A program made the position numbers and the translations under genes. Of a stretch of 64,000 bases of DNA, positions 16,565 through 25,219 are shown piece by piece. Position 1 is the stretch's first letter; every line of letters begins with the position of its first letter. The notes under the pieces are model-generated. The model ran no database searches, was not told the origin of the DNA, and saw only the letters and a program-made list of their open reading frames with translations. The DNA is from Streptosporangium sp040640155 (GTDB lineage Bacteria; Actinomycetota; Actinomycetes; Streptosporangiales; Streptosporangiaceae), in contig NZ_JBFABE010000001.1 in assembly GCF_040640155.1 (NCBI RefSeq), forward strand, positions 1 through 64,000, read 5' to 3'.

Positions 16565-17326
16565 CTACACCGGGTCCGCTGAACCGACCACCACCGGGGT
16601 GTCGGAGATCTCCCCCTCGACCACGTCGGCGACCACGCAGGTGATGTTGTCGGGGCCCCCCGCCTCGCAGGCGAGCTCGATCAGCCGCCGGGTCACCTCC
16701 GTCAGGTCGTCGACCTCGGCGAGCACCTGCCGGAGCCGTTCGGCCTCGACCACCCCGGACAGCCCGTCGGAACAGAGCAGGTAGCGGTCACCGAGCTCGG
16801 CGTCCCGCAGGGAGAGGTCGAGCTCGAGGTTCTCGCCGCCGTCGAGGACCTGCAACAGGATCGACCGGTGCGGGTGGCGGGCGGCCTCCTCGGCGGTGAT
16901 CCGGCCGTCGTCCATCAGCGTCTGGACCAGCGTGTGGTCGTAGGTGATCTGGTAGAGGTCGCCGTTGCGGAGCAGGTAGGCGCGGGAGTCGCCGATGTGG
17001 GCCAGGGCGACGCGCGAGCCGTTCCAGAGCATCAGGGTCAGGGTGGTGCCCATGCCGCTGAGCGTCGGGTCCTCCTCGACCAGCTCGCGCAGGCGCTGGT
17101 TGGCCCTGCGGACCCCGGCCTCGGCCGCGGCGGTGAGGTCACCCGGGCACTCCTGGTCCAGGGACGCGACGGTGGCGATCGCCGCCGAGCTCGCGACCTC
17201 ACCGCCCACGTGACCGCCCATCCCGTCGGCGACGGCGAGGAGCCGTGCGCCGGCGTAGGCGGCGTCCTCGTTGCCTTGGCGGACCCGGCCCACGTCGGAG
17301 CCTGCCGTATAACGCAGCGTGATCAT
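16565..17326 (-). CDS. PP2C-family serine/threonine phosphatase
   Basis: The 253-residue soluble protein shows the PPM/PP2C metal-binding motifs in order: RQGNEDAA, AVADGMGGHVGGEVAS, LAHIGDSRAYL, LLCSDGLSG and GGPDNITCVV. These acidic residues bind two Mn/Mg ions that activate water for dephosphorylation of Ser/Thr residues. The family usually opposes Hanks-type kinases; none is in this window. ATG at 17326 is preferred because the conserved domain begins there; a GTG two codons upstream is possible, and neither has a clear ribosome site. Confidence 0.92.
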   Translation of the reverse strand: MITLRYTAGSDVGRVRQGNEDAAYAGARLLAVADGMGGHVGGEVASSAAIATVASLDQECPGDLTAAAEAGVRRANQRLRELVEEDPTLSGMGTTLTLMLWNGSRVALAHIGDSRAYLLRNGDLYQITYDHTLVQTLMDDGRITAEEAARHPHRSILLQVLDGGENLELDLSLRDAELGDRYLLCSDGLSGVVEAERLRQVLAEVDDLTEVTRRLIELACEAGGPDNITCVVADVVEGEISDTPVVVGSADPV

Positions 17327-17573
17327 ATGCACACCACTGGATCGTCGAGTTGCACGAGCTAAGCCGCTTTCGGACAGTTGGGATGGGCGTGGGCGAACCG
17401 AGATGTTCCACAATCCACTTAACACCATGGTGGCGCAAGCGGCCTGGGGAAGTGTTGCCACATCTGTTGACGGCTGTGGCGGCGCGTAAGCTGTCTCAGA
17501 ACACTCTCGGGGCCTTTGGTGCCTCCCGCACTGTGCCCGGAGTTCCGCGACTTACGCACCGAGGAGACCAGGA

Positions 17574-19157
17574 ATGGCCGCGATCATTCAGGAGGCGGCA
17601 CGGCGCCGCACGTTCGCGGTGATCAGCCACCCCGACGCGGGCAAGTCGACCATGACCGAGGCCCTGGCGCTGCACGCCTCGGCGATCAGCCAGGCCGGCG
17701 CGGTGCACGGCAAGTCCGGACGGCGCGGGGTGACCTCCGACTGGATGGAGATGGAGAAGGCCAGGGGCATCTCCATCACCTCGGCCGCGCTGCGCTTCGA
17801 GTACCGCGGGCACATGTTCAACCTGGTCGACACCCCCGGCCACGCCGACTTCTCCGAGGACACCTACCGGGTGCTGGCCGCCGTCGACTGCGCGGTCATG
17901 CTGCTGGACGCCGCCAAGGGCATGGAGCCGCAGACGCTCAAGCTGTTCGAGGTCTGCCGGCACCGCCGTATCCCGGTGATCACGTTCGTCAACAAGTGGG
18001 ACCGGCCCGGGCGCGAGGCCCTGGAGCTCCTGGACGAGATCCAGGAGCGGACCGGCCTGAAGCCCACGCCGATCACCTGGCCGATCGGCACCGGCGGGTT
18101 CTTTCACGGGGTGGCCGACCGGACCGCCGACCGGATCGTCCGCTACACCCGCACCCCCGGCGGCGCCACCAAGGCCATCGAGACCGACCTGACCGCCGAG
18201 CGGGCCCTGGCCGAGCTGGGCGAGGACTGGGAGCGGGCCAAGGACGAGATCGACCTGCTCTCCGCGATCGGCTCCGACCACGACCAGAAGACCTTCGAGG
18301 CGCACGAGTCCACCCCGGTGCTGTTCGGTGCCGCGCTGTCCAACTTCGGCGTCGGCCGCCTGCTGGACGCCATGGTCGACATCGCCCCCGCGCCCACCCC
18401 CCGACCGGACGTGCGCGACGACCCGCGCCCGCTCGAGGAGCCGTTCTCCGGGCTGGTCTTCAAGGTGCAGGCCAACATGGACCCCTCGCACCGCGACCGG
18501 ATCGCCTTCGTCAGGGTCTGCTCGGGCAGGTTCGAGCGCGGCATGGTGCTCGTCCACGCGGCCACCGCCCGCCCGTTCGCCACCAAGTACGCCCAGTCGG
18601 TCTTCGGCCAGGAGCGCGCCACGATCGACGAGGCCTACCCCGGGGACGTGGTCGGCCTGGTGAACGCCAGCGCGCTGCGTCCGGGGGACACCCTCTACGA
18701 CGGCCCGCCCGTGGAGTTCCCGAGGATCCCGAGCTTCGCCCCGGAGCACTTCTCCACCGCCCGGGTCCGCGACTCCAGCCGGTCCAAGCAGTTCCGCAAG
18801 GGCATCGAGCAGCTCGACGCCGAGGGTGTGGTCCAGGTGCTGCGCTCCGACGTCCGCGGTGACCAGTCGCCGGTGCTCGCCGCGGTGGGCCCGATGCAGT
18901 TCGACGTGGTCAAGCACCGGATGGCCGCCGAGTTCAACACCGAGATCCTGATGGACCGCCTCGACTTCGGCATCGCCAGGCTCACCGACGCCGAGTCGGC
19001 GCCGATCCTGGCCCGCCAGCGCGGCGTGGAGGTCTTCACCCGGTCGCTGGACGGGGTCCTGCTGGCGCTGTTCACCGACGAGTGGCGGATGCGGGGCGTG
19101 ATGCGCGACCATCCCGACCTGGTGCTGAACGCCCTGCTCGCCGACACGCGCGGCTGA
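17574..19157 (+). CDS. prfC: Peptide chain release factor 3
   Basis: The 527-residue translational GTPase recycles RF1/RF2 from the ribosome after termination. The G1 loop SHPDAGKST is at 18-26. The switch segments include EKARGISITS, the G3 motif DTPGHADFSEDTYR, and G4 as NKWDR. Domain II follows (LVFKVQANMDPSHRDRIAF), and the RF3-specific C-terminal domain includes AVGPMQFDVVKHRM. Length matches the family (about 530). The ATG is preceded by GGAGACCAGGA. The gene is divergent from the PP2C gene with about 250 bp between them. Confidence 0.96.
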   Translation: MAAIIQEAARRRTFAVISHPDAGKSTMTEALALHASAISQAGAVHGKSGRRGVTSDWMEMEKARGISITSAALRFEYRGHMFNLVDTPGHADFSEDTYRVLAAVDCAVMLLDAAKGMEPQTLKLFEVCRHRRIPVITFVNKWDRPGREALELLDEIQERTGLKPTPITWPIGTGGFFHGVADRTADRIVRYTRTPGGATKAIETDLTAERALAELGEDWERAKDEIDLLSAIGSDHDQKTFEAHESTPVLFGAALSNFGVGRLLDAMVDIAPAPTPRPDVRDDPRPLEEPFSGLVFKVQANMDPSHRDRIAFVRVCSGRFERGMVLVHAATARPFATKYAQSVFGQERATIDEAYPGDVVGLVNASALRPGDTLYDGPPVEFPRIPSFAPEHFSTARVRDSSRSKQFRKGIEQLDAEGVVQVLRSDVRGDQSPVLAAVGPMQFDVVKHRMAAEFNTEILMDRLDFGIARLTDAESAPILARQRGVEVFTRSLDGVLLALFTDEWRMRGVMRDHPDLVLNALLADTRG

Positions 19158-19319
19158 GCGTCTCCCCGGCGACCGCCGGTCCCGCGGGCCGAGTCCCTCC
19201 CGCGTGACCGACGGTCCCGCGGGCCGGGCGTCCCCCGCGCGATCACCGGCCCCGTGACGCCCGCCCGCGGGGGCGCGTGGGGCCGGGATCCGTACCGGCC
19301 GACCACTGGAGAACGACTC

Positions 19320-20327
19320 ATGGTGAGATATGAGGCTATGAGCGCGATTAAGCCGATCAAGTGGGGCATTCTGGCGACCGGCGGCATCGCCGCCACCTTC
19401 ACCGAGGACCTGAAGCTCCTGCCGGACGCCGAGGTGGTCGCGGTCGGATCGCGGTCGGAGGGGTCCGCGCGGGCCTTCGCCGACCGGCACGGCATCCCCC
19501 GGGCCCACGGAAGCTGGGCGGAGCTGGCCGCCGACCCCGACGTGGACATCGTCTACGTCGCCAACACCCAGAACGCCCACCACGACGCCGTACGGACCTG
19601 CCTCGAAGGCGGCAAGGCCGTCCTGTGCGAGAAGGCGTTCACCCTCAACCGGGCCCAGGCCGCCGATCTGGTCGACCTCGCGCGCGAGCGGGGCCTGTTC
19701 CTGATGGAGGCCATGTGGACGCGCTGCATCCCGGCCGTCCGCACGATCATGGAGCTGATCGAGGGCGGCGCCATCGGCCCGGTCGCCACCGTCCACGCCG
19801 ACTTCGGGTTCTCCGTCTCCGTCCCGCCCGACCACCGGCTCCGCAACCCGGAACTGGGCGGTGGCGCGCTGCTCGACGTGGGCGTCTACCCCGTCTCCTT
19901 CGCCCACATGGTGCTCGGCGCCCCCGCCGGGGTGCGGTCCTGGGCGCGGCTGACCCCCGAGGGGGTGGACGAGAACACCGGCGTGCTGCTCGGCTACGAC
20001 AGCGGTGCGGTCGCCCTGCTGTCCTGCGGCATCACCACGCACAGCCCGGTCGTCGCGTCCGTCTCCGGCCCGCTCGGCCGGATCGAGGTGCCGGGCCCGT
20101 TCTTCCGCCCCGACACCTTCACCCTGCACCGCACGGAGGGCGAGCCGGAGACCTTCCACGTCCCCTTCGAGGGGAAGGGCATGCTGCACGAGGCCGCCGA
20201 GGCCATGCGCTGCCTGCGCGAGGGCCTGCTGGAGAGCCCGCTGATGCCCTGGCGGGCGACGCTGGACGTGATGGGCACCCTGGACGAGGTCCGTTCGCAG
20301 GTGGGGGTCCGCTTCCCCGGCGAGTGA
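19320..20327 (+). CDS. Gfo/Idh/MocA-family oxidoreductase
   Basis: The 335-residue protein starts with a Rossmann NAD(P)-binding fold (WGILATGGIAATFTEDL). It has the family EKAFTLNR lysine motif near residue 100, and a C-terminal substrate domain containing GGGALLDVGVYPVSFA. The family oxidises or reduces sugars, inositols and dihydrodiols; this member resembles the dihydrodiol-dehydrogenase-like branch, but the substrate is unknown. ATG at 19320 follows GGAGA by about eight bases; a second ATG at 19338 is less likely. It stands alone after prfC and is convergent with the SDR gene. Confidence 0.88.
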   Translation: MVRYEAMSAIKPIKWGILATGGIAATFTEDLKLLPDAEVVAVGSRSEGSARAFADRHGIPRAHGSWAELAADPDVDIVYVANTQNAHHDAVRTCLEGGKAVLCEKAFTLNRAQAADLVDLARERGLFLMEAMWTRCIPAVRTIMELIEGGAIGPVATVHADFGFSVSVPPDHRLRNPELGGGALLDVGVYPVSFAHMVLGAPAGVRSWARLTPEGVDENTGVLLGYDSGAVALLSCGITTHSPVVASVSGPLGRIEVPGPFFRPDTFTLHRTEGEPETFHVPFEGKGMLHEAAEAMRCLREGLLESPLMPWRATLDVMGTLDEVRSQVGVRFPGE

Positions 20328-20387
20328 CCGCCCGGGGAGGTTCCTCCCTCGTTCTCCGACGACCCGCCGGGCTACGAGGGCCGGCGT

Positions 20388-21107
20388 TCAGCGGGTGGCG
20401 TGTTCGCCCCCGTTGACGGCGATGACCTGGCCGGTGATCTGCCGGGCGGCGGGGGAGGCCAGGAAGCTCACCGCGCCGGCCACGTCCCGCGGGGTTCCGG
20501 GGCGCCCGGTGGGGATCGCCGACACGAGGGAACGCCGGCGCTCGGCCGTCAGCCGGTCGCGGAAGAACTCGGTGTCGGCGATGTAGCCGGGGGAGACGAC
20601 GTTGGCGGTCACTCCGCGCGGCCCGAGCCCGGCGGAGAGCTCCACGTTCCACGAGGCCAGCCCGGCCTTGGCCGCGCCGTACGCGCCGGCGCCCTTGTCC
20701 GCGGCGATCGAGCCGATGCTGATCACGGCCCCGCCCTCGGCCAGGCGGTCGATCAGGGCCGTGGTCATCAGGACCGCGGTGAGCAGGTTGGCCTCGATGT
20801 TGGCCCGCCAGTTGTCGGCCAGTTCCCGCAGGTTCGACGAGGTCTGCCGGTCGAAGTCGGTGTTGCCGCCCGCGTTGTTCACCAGCACGTCGACCGAGGC
20901 CGGAAGCCGTTCCAGCAGCGCCTCCACCTCGTCCGGGTCGCCGGCGTCGCACACGAGGGCGCGGGCGCCGAGCTCGGCGGCGACCGCCTGGAGGGGCGCG
21001 GGGCGACGACCTGTGATCACGACGTCGTCGCCGTCCTCGGCGAACGCCGCCGCCACCGCGCGGCCGATGCCGGTACCTGCGCCGGTGACCACCACAGTGC
21101 GTGTCAT
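20388..21107 (-). CDS. Short-chain dehydrogenase/reductase (SDR)
   Basis: This 239-residue classical SDR has the cofactor motif TGAGTGIG at residues 9-16, NNAG near residue 77, the catalytic Ser in ISIGS, and the Tyr-x3-Lys pair in AYGAAKAG. The C-terminal ITGQVIAVNGG is typical of the FabG-like group. It reduces or oxidises a carbonyl or alcohol with NAD(P); the substrate is unknown. GGGAG lies five bases before the ATG. The gene is divergent from the MarR-type regulator across a perfect palindrome and is the probable target of that regulator. Confidence 0.92.
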   Translation of the reverse strand: MTRTVVVTGAGTGIGRAVAAAFAEDGDDVVITGRRPAPLQAVAAELGARALVCDAGDPDEVEALLERLPASVDVLVNNAGGNTDFDRQTSSNLRELADNWRANIEANLLTAVLMTTALIDRLAEGGAVISIGSIAADKGAGAYGAAKAGLASWNVELSAGLGPRGVTANVVSPGYIADTEFFRDRLTAERRRSLVSAIPTGRPGTPRDVAGAVSFLASPAARQITGQVIAVNGGEHATR

Positions 21108-21126
21108 GATTACTCCCTAAGCTAGG

Positions 21127-21162
21127 TTTAGGTCTAAACGATAGGTGTCGTTTAGACCTAAA
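21127..21162. promoter_or_regulatory. Operator-like perfect inverted repeat (15-bp arms)
   Basis: TTTAGGTCTAAACGA and TCGTTTAGACCTAAA are perfectly complementary arms separated by TAGGTG, in the 75-bp region between the divergent SDR and MarR genes. Each arm is itself close to a smaller palindrome (TAGGTCTA/TAGACCTA), so two regulator dimers could bind. It overlaps where both promoters must lie. Confidence 0.75.
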
Positions 21163-21182
21163 TGCAAATCGGAGGGGACATC

Positions 21183-21716
21183 ATGGACGAGAACGACCCG
21201 GTGGACGCCATCACGCTCGCCTGGCTTCGCGAGCGCCCCGGCACCCCGGTCGAGGGGATCGGCGTCGTCACCCGGATCTGGCAACTGGCCAAGATCTTCG
21301 GGGACGACCGCCGGCGGATGCTCGCCGCCGTGGACGCCGACCCGGCGATCCTGGACCTGCTCAGCGTGCTCAGGCGCAGCGGGCCGCCGTACCGGCTGAC
21401 CACCCGTCAGCTCGTCGAGCGCGCGCACGTCACCGCCGGGGCCATCTCCCAGCGGGTGGCCCGTGCCGAGGCCGAGGGACTCGTCGTCAGGGAACCGCTC
21501 GGCGCCGGCTCGCGATCCGTCGTGGTGACCCTCACCCCCGAAGGACACGCGCTGGTCGAGCGGCTCGTCGACCGGGTGCTCGGCCGGGAGGCGGACCTGA
21601 TCTCCGGGCTCACCGCGGAGCAGCGGACCGCCCTGACGGACCTGTTGCGCGCTCTTCTCGACGACCTCCAGGCACGGCTCGGCGAGGAGAAGATCACACC
21701 GGTCGGATCCGGGTGA
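21183..21716 (+). CDS. MarR-family transcriptional regulator
   Basis: The 177-residue winged-helix protein has helix-turn-helix segment TTRQLVERAHVTAGAISQRV, a wing with GSRSVVVTLTPEG, and flanking dimerisation helices, as in MarR regulators. ATG at 21183 has GGAGGGG just upstream; an in-frame ATG at 21162 would start inside the operator. MarR proteins usually repress themselves and a divergent enzyme or pump until a phenolic or similar ligand binds. Here the divergent gene is an SDR, suggesting control of a small detoxification or catabolic step. Confidence 0.9.
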   Translation: MDENDPVDAITLAWLRERPGTPVEGIGVVTRIWQLAKIFGDDRRRMLAAVDADPAILDLLSVLRRSGPPYRLTTRQLVERAHVTAGAISQRVARAEAEGLVVREPLGAGSRSVVVTLTPEGHALVERLVDRVLGREADLISGLTAEQRTALTDLLRALLDDLQARLGEEKITPVGSG

Positions 21717-21863
21717 GGACACTCGTCGGCAGGGACCCCCGGCCGGCTCCGCGAGTCGCGGAACGACCTCCGACGTTCCCGGTCACCCCGCGAGAGCGGC
21801 CGGCTCGCAGGACCGGGAGACACCTCGGACATCGGGAAGGGGGAACAGGCCTTCGGACGAAGG

Positions 21864-22565
21864 TCAGACGGGCCGCCAGTCGTGACGGTCCATGAAGGCC
21901 CGCCCACCGGTGGCGTACTCGACGAAGGCGTCCTGGACCGCGGCGAGGTCGGCGACGTGCGTGCGGAACATCAGCCCGCGCACGCTGTCGCGGTACTCCA
22001 GCTCGTAGCCGGACGGTTCCGGGGAGGTCTGGACGAAGTGCTCGCCGAAGACGACCAGTGCCATGAAGGGGTTCTGCGGGGACAGGGTGGTGAGCGCGTC
22101 CGAGACGAGCCCCAGGTCGGGGCCGACCACGATCATCCCGTCGCCCGTGCGCATCTCCATGGCGGGGTGGACGCCCCGGGGCTCCAGGTTGTGCACCAGG
22201 TGCCGCCGCGGGTCGTAGCAGACCAGCCCGCACCCGGCCGCCAGCGCGAAGACCTCGGCCGAGTCCTCGTCGGCCCGTTCCGGGACCAGGGTGACCAGGA
22301 CGACACCCGGGGAGAGCCACTCGGCACCGGGAAGACGCCCGGCGAACGCGACCACCCCGGGATGGGGCTCCGCGCCCTCGGTCTCACCGAGGATCCCGTC
22401 CCCGGGGCCCACCGGCCCGTCGCGGCGCTCCCCGGGGATCCCGGCCTCACCGGGACGTGCCGGTGCGCCCTCCGGCGCCGCGTGACGCGCCGCCCGGAAG
22501 ACGTCCCGGGCGCGTTCCCGGGTGATCGGCTCGGGCTCGTACCAGACGGCCAGTTCGAAGCTCAC
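21864..22565 (-). CDS. Hypothetical protein
   Basis: This 233-residue protein has no signal or membrane segment. It opens MSFELAVWYEPEPITRERA, has a Gly/Pro-rich variable loop (about 30-70), then an alternating beta/alpha region including LVTLVPERADEDSAEVFALA and VCYDPRRHLVHNL. It ends with GRAFMDRHDWRPV. The GTG at 22565 is chosen because similarity to an orderly fold begins there; the upstream ribosome site is weak. I do not recognise the family. Its layout recalls small cytoplasmic proteins of immunity or housekeeping type, but that is a guess. Confidence 0.65.
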   Translation of the reverse strand: MSFELAVWYEPEPITRERARDVFRAARHAAPEGAPARPGEAGIPGERRDGPVGPGDGILGETEGAEPHPGVVAFAGRLPGAEWLSPGVVLVTLVPERADEDSAEVFALAAGCGLVCYDPRRHLVHNLEPRGVHPAMEMRTGDGMIVVGPDLGLVSDALTTLSPQNPFMALVVFGEHFVQTSPEPSGYELEYRDSVRGLMFRTHVADLAAVQDAFVEYATGGRAFMDRHDWRPV

Positions 22566-22770
22566 GACCCCATTGTCCCCCGGGCGACACGGCCTGCCGA
22601 CCCGGGCGGTCCGCATGTGCCGGTCTTCCGGTGAAGGGCGCGACTCCAGAAGGCGCCATTTCGTTCACGGCGCCTGCGGGGAAAGGAATTGAACCGCTTC
22701 AGGAGGGCGACCGGGTCGATGAGCGGAGGTCCTGCGGTCGTCGGAGTGAAATACGAGAAACGTTTTCCCG

Positions 22771-22980
22771 TCAGGGGATCTCGGACCTCACACTCTCGAC
22801 GAAGCTTTCCCACTCTCTCGGCGTGAAGCGCAGTACGGGGCTGTCGTCGCCGAGCTTGTTGTCTCGCACCGCCATTCCGCCGTTCGGAAGACGGGCCACC
22901 TCGACACATGATCCGTTGTTGCAGAAACTGGATGCACGCCACGGCAGGTCTGGCGATCCTGCGAACTCCGATGACGTCAC
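22771..22980 (-). CDS. DUF397 small protein
   Basis: This 69-residue protein of the DUF397 family has the core WRASSFCNNGSCVEVA, then GMAVRDNK and SPVLRFTPREWESFV. The family is specific to actinomycetes and nearly always sits next to an XRE-DUF5753 regulator, as here (34 bp downstream of one). Members are linked to developmental and antibiotic control in Streptomyces. The GTG at 22980 is chosen because GGAGG lies eight bases upstream. The two cysteines (CNNGSC) are conserved in all three copies in this window. Confidence 0.9.
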   Translation of the reverse strand: MTSSEFAGSPDLPWRASSFCNNGSCVEVARLPNGGMAVRDNKLGDDSPVLRFTPREWESFVESVRSEIP

Positions 22981-23014
22981 TGTTCTCACCTCCGGTAAAC
23001 CTGTACCAGGTGAA

Positions 23015-23881
23015 TCAGTCGGCCGAATAATTCCTGCTCATCTCCTCGATCTTCTCCATTGAATTTCGCGGGCTGAGCGCCGCTGCGATGATGTGTTCCT
23101 TCGCCTCCTTGTACGGGGCCGTATCGACCGCCTTCTCGAGATATCTCTCCGTGGTCATGGATTCCAGGTAGACGATGTCCGGGATCTTGGAGTCCGGGAT
23201 CTCGAAAAGGACGAAAGGATTGTTGATTCCCATGTGGGCGCCTGCCTCGAAGGGGACGACCTGAATGGTCACATTGGGTAACCTGGCGATCTCTGTCACG
23301 TGCAGCAGTTGCTCGTGCATGACGCCGTCGCCGCCTATCCTCTTACGCAGCACCGCCTCGTCCATGACCGCCCAGTACTTCGGCGGGTCGGGACGCGTGA
23401 GGATCTCCTGCCGCTTGACGCGGATCGCGACGCGGGTGTCCAGGACGTCGGGGGTGATCTGCGGAAGCATGCCGCCGGTGAGGGTGCGGGCGTATTCCTC
23501 GGTCTGGAGGAGGCCGGGGACGAGGGCGGTCTGAAATTCCCAGATGGACGAGGCCGCCGCCTCGAGCCCGACATAGGTACGGAGGATCTTCTCGACGGAG
23601 GCGGAGCCTATGTCGAGATGGATTCCGGCCTGTTTGGCCTCGCGGGCCATCTCCATCAGGGTGTCGATCTCGTCCTGCTCCCGCACCCCGTACAACAGGC
23701 ACAGGTCCCGCACTTCACGGGGAATGGCGCCGCGTTGAGCGTTCTCGATGCGCTGAATCTTCGCAGGTGAACATTCGATGCCTTCGGCGGCCTCTTTGAC
23801 GGTGAGGCCGGCCTTCTCACGTAGCGCTCGCAGGCGAGCCGCCAGTTGACGGCCACGGAGAGTAGGTGTGGTACTGGCCAT
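23015..23881 (-). CDS. XRE-family regulator with DUF5753 domain (copy 1)
   Basis: The 288-residue protein has an N-terminal Cro/C1-type helix-turn-helix (LRALREKAGLTVKEAAEGIE, then SPAKIQRIENAQRG). A C-terminal DUF5753 domain follows (about 90-280), with EFQTALVPGLLQTEEYAR, RPDPPKYWAVMDEAVL and IQVVPFEAGAHMG. It shares the same plan with copy 2 at 25220-26089, and the two are clearly paralogous. The DUF397 gene follows directly on the same strand. Related WhiJ-type pairs in Streptomyces control development; the partner protein may modulate DNA binding. The ribosome site before ATG 23881 is weak. Confidence 0.92.
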   Translation of the reverse strand: MASTTPTLRGRQLAARLRALREKAGLTVKEAAEGIECSPAKIQRIENAQRGAIPREVRDLCLLYGVREQDEIDTLMEMAREAKQAGIHLDIGSASVEKILRTYVGLEAAASSIWEFQTALVPGLLQTEEYARTLTGGMLPQITPDVLDTRVAIRVKRQEILTRPDPPKYWAVMDEAVLRKRIGGDGVMHEQLLHVTEIARLPNVTIQVVPFEAGAHMGINNPFVLFEIPDSKIPDIVYLESMTTERYLEKAVDTAPYKEAKEHIIAAALSPRNSMEKIEEMSRNYSAD

Positions 23882-24044
23882 CGTCGCTCACTTACTTCGG
23901 TAAGATTCAACGAGATATCTGACGTTAAGCGTCCATTCTGGCCGATCCACCGGTCGGTGACCGCCATCGTCTGCGGAATCGTGAGCCCGTGCTCTCCGGA
24001 AGCGGCAGGCCGTCGTACGGGGCACTTCTCTCGCGCGTCGCCGG

Positions 24045-24473
24045 TTACGCCGGAGGCCGGTCGCCGACGGCGACCCGCGACAGTTCCACGGTGCAGAACG
24101 CGCAACGCTTGGCGTCGATCGGAATGTCGCTCAGGCACTCCGGGCATTCCTTCTCGGTGGCCTTCTTGTCCCTGTCGAAGAAACCGATCAGGCGGGTCAT
24201 CGGCATCACGACCAGCCAGTAGACGACCGCGGCGATGATGAGGAAGGTCAGCAGGTGGTTGATGAAGTCGCCGTACATGAACTTGGAGCCGTTGATCGTG
24301 AACACGTACTGCGAGAAGTCCGGCTGCCTGCCACCCGTCACGGCCCCGATCAGGGGGGTGATGAGGTCCTTGACCAGTGCCTGGATCAGCCCGCTGAAGG
24401 TCGCTCCGACGACGACCGCCACGGCCAGCTCGACGAGGTTGCCCCTCAGCAGGAACTTCTTGAATCCACCCAT
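24045..24473 (-). CDS. mscL: Large-conductance mechanosensitive channel with four-Cys C-terminal tail
   Basis: The 142-residue protein is MscL: N-terminal amphipathic start MGGFKKFLLRGNLVELAVAV, first helix through AVVVGATFSGLIQALV, a periplasmic loop, and second helix FINHLLTFLIIAAVVYWLVV. It opens as a homopentamer under membrane tension to release solutes on osmotic downshock. The cytoplasmic tail holds C110, C113, C124 and C127 (CPEC and CAFC), a likely zinc ribbon absent from E. coli MscL. GGAGG precedes the ATG. The gene lies between two XRE/DUF397 modules. Confidence 0.95.
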   Translation of the reverse strand: MGGFKKFLLRGNLVELAVAVVVGATFSGLIQALVKDLITPLIGAVTGGRQPDFSQYVFTINGSKFMYGDFINHLLTFLIIAAVVYWLVVMPMTRLIGFFDRDKKATEKECPECLSDIPIDAKRCAFCTVELSRVAVGDRPPA

Positions 24474-24517
24474 GCTTCGCGTCCTCCGATCGTGAGGACG
24501 CTGGAACTACCCATCCA

Positions 24518-24766
24518 TCAGCGGCCAAACCTCCTGCTCCTGCGGGTGATCCGCCGCAGCCAGGAGATGTCGAAGCGTCCTCGGCGGACGGATCGGACGA
24601 AGGAGGTCCACTCCGTGGCGGTGAAGGTGAGGATCGGTCCGTTCGCGCCGTTCTTGCCGTCGCGCACGCCGACGCTGCCGTGCTCGAAGGCCACCTCTAC
24701 GCACTCTCCGTTGTTGCACGCCGGTCGATGCCAGACGCTGTCGCTGAACGTAGATCGGCCCGTCAT
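24518..24766 (-). CDS. DUF397 small protein with basic C-terminal extension
   Basis: The 82-residue protein contains the DUF397 core (WHRPACNNGECVEVA, VGVRDGKNG, ILTFTATEWTSFV). It ends with an unusual Arg-rich tail (RRGRFDISWLRRITRRSRR) not seen in the other two copies. GGGAGAG precedes the ATG. It is 143 bp downstream of another DUF397 gene, from which it is separated by a hairpin, and has its own A+T-rich upstream region. It has no dedicated XRE gene directly upstream, so it may be a duplicate served by copy 2. Confidence 0.85.
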   Translation of the reverse strand: MTGRSTFSDSVWHRPACNNGECVEVAFEHGSVGVRDGKNGANGPILTFTATEWTSFVRSVRRGRFDISWLRRITRRSRRFGR

Positions 24767-24859
24767 ACGCTCTCCCAGAAGATCGATTATGAAGCCGAGA
24801 TGTCATGCCGGGAGTATCGTAATATATGTCCAGAAAATGTGAATGTCTCTTTTGGGCTT

Positions 24860-24902
24860 AACCGTGTACCGGGGCCGCTGGTTTCGGTCCCGGCACACGG
24901 TT
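24860..24902 (-). terminator. Long hairpin after DUF397 gene
   Basis: Fourteen-base arms (AACCGTGTACCGGG and CCCGGCACACGGTT, one mismatch) surround a 15-base loop. The hairpin lies eight bases past the end of the DUF397 gene at 24910-25122. No U-tract follows. Confidence 0.6.
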
Positions 24903-24909
24903 ACGGCAT

Positions 24910-25122
24910 CTAATAACGGTCGTATGCGCCCTGCTTGACGGCCCTCACGAAGGCGGACCAATCGCCGGGCGAGTAGCGCAGCACGGGGCCGTCGAGAACC
25001 TTGGAATCGCGAACGCTGACCGTATCGGGCGCAAAGGCGACTTGGACGCAGTTACCTCCGTTGCAGTAGGAGGAAATGCGCCACTCCATGGGGGGAGTGG
25101 TCGTGCCTTGCGGTGAGTTCAT
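24910..25122 (-). CDS. DUF397 small protein (partner of XRE copy 2)
   Basis: The 70-residue DUF397 protein has the core WRISSYCNGGNCVQVA, VSVRDSK and VLRYSPGDWSAFVRAV. ATG 25122 lies five bases after GGGAG; a GTG two codons upstream overlaps that site. It follows the XRE-DUF5753 gene (25220-26089) on the same strand with a 97-bp gap, repeating the gene order of the first pair. Confidence 0.88.
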   Translation of the reverse strand: MNSPQGTTTPPMEWRISSYCNGGNCVQVAFAPDTVSVRDSKVLDGPVLRYSPGDWSAFVRAVKQGAYDRY

Positions 25123-25219
25123 TGACACTCCCGGTGTCTTTGGTGAAAATGGGACTCCTGTTGCGCAGGGCGTCCCGGGTCACCATTGTGGCATGGCCTC
25201 TTACGTATGGATGTTAAAT

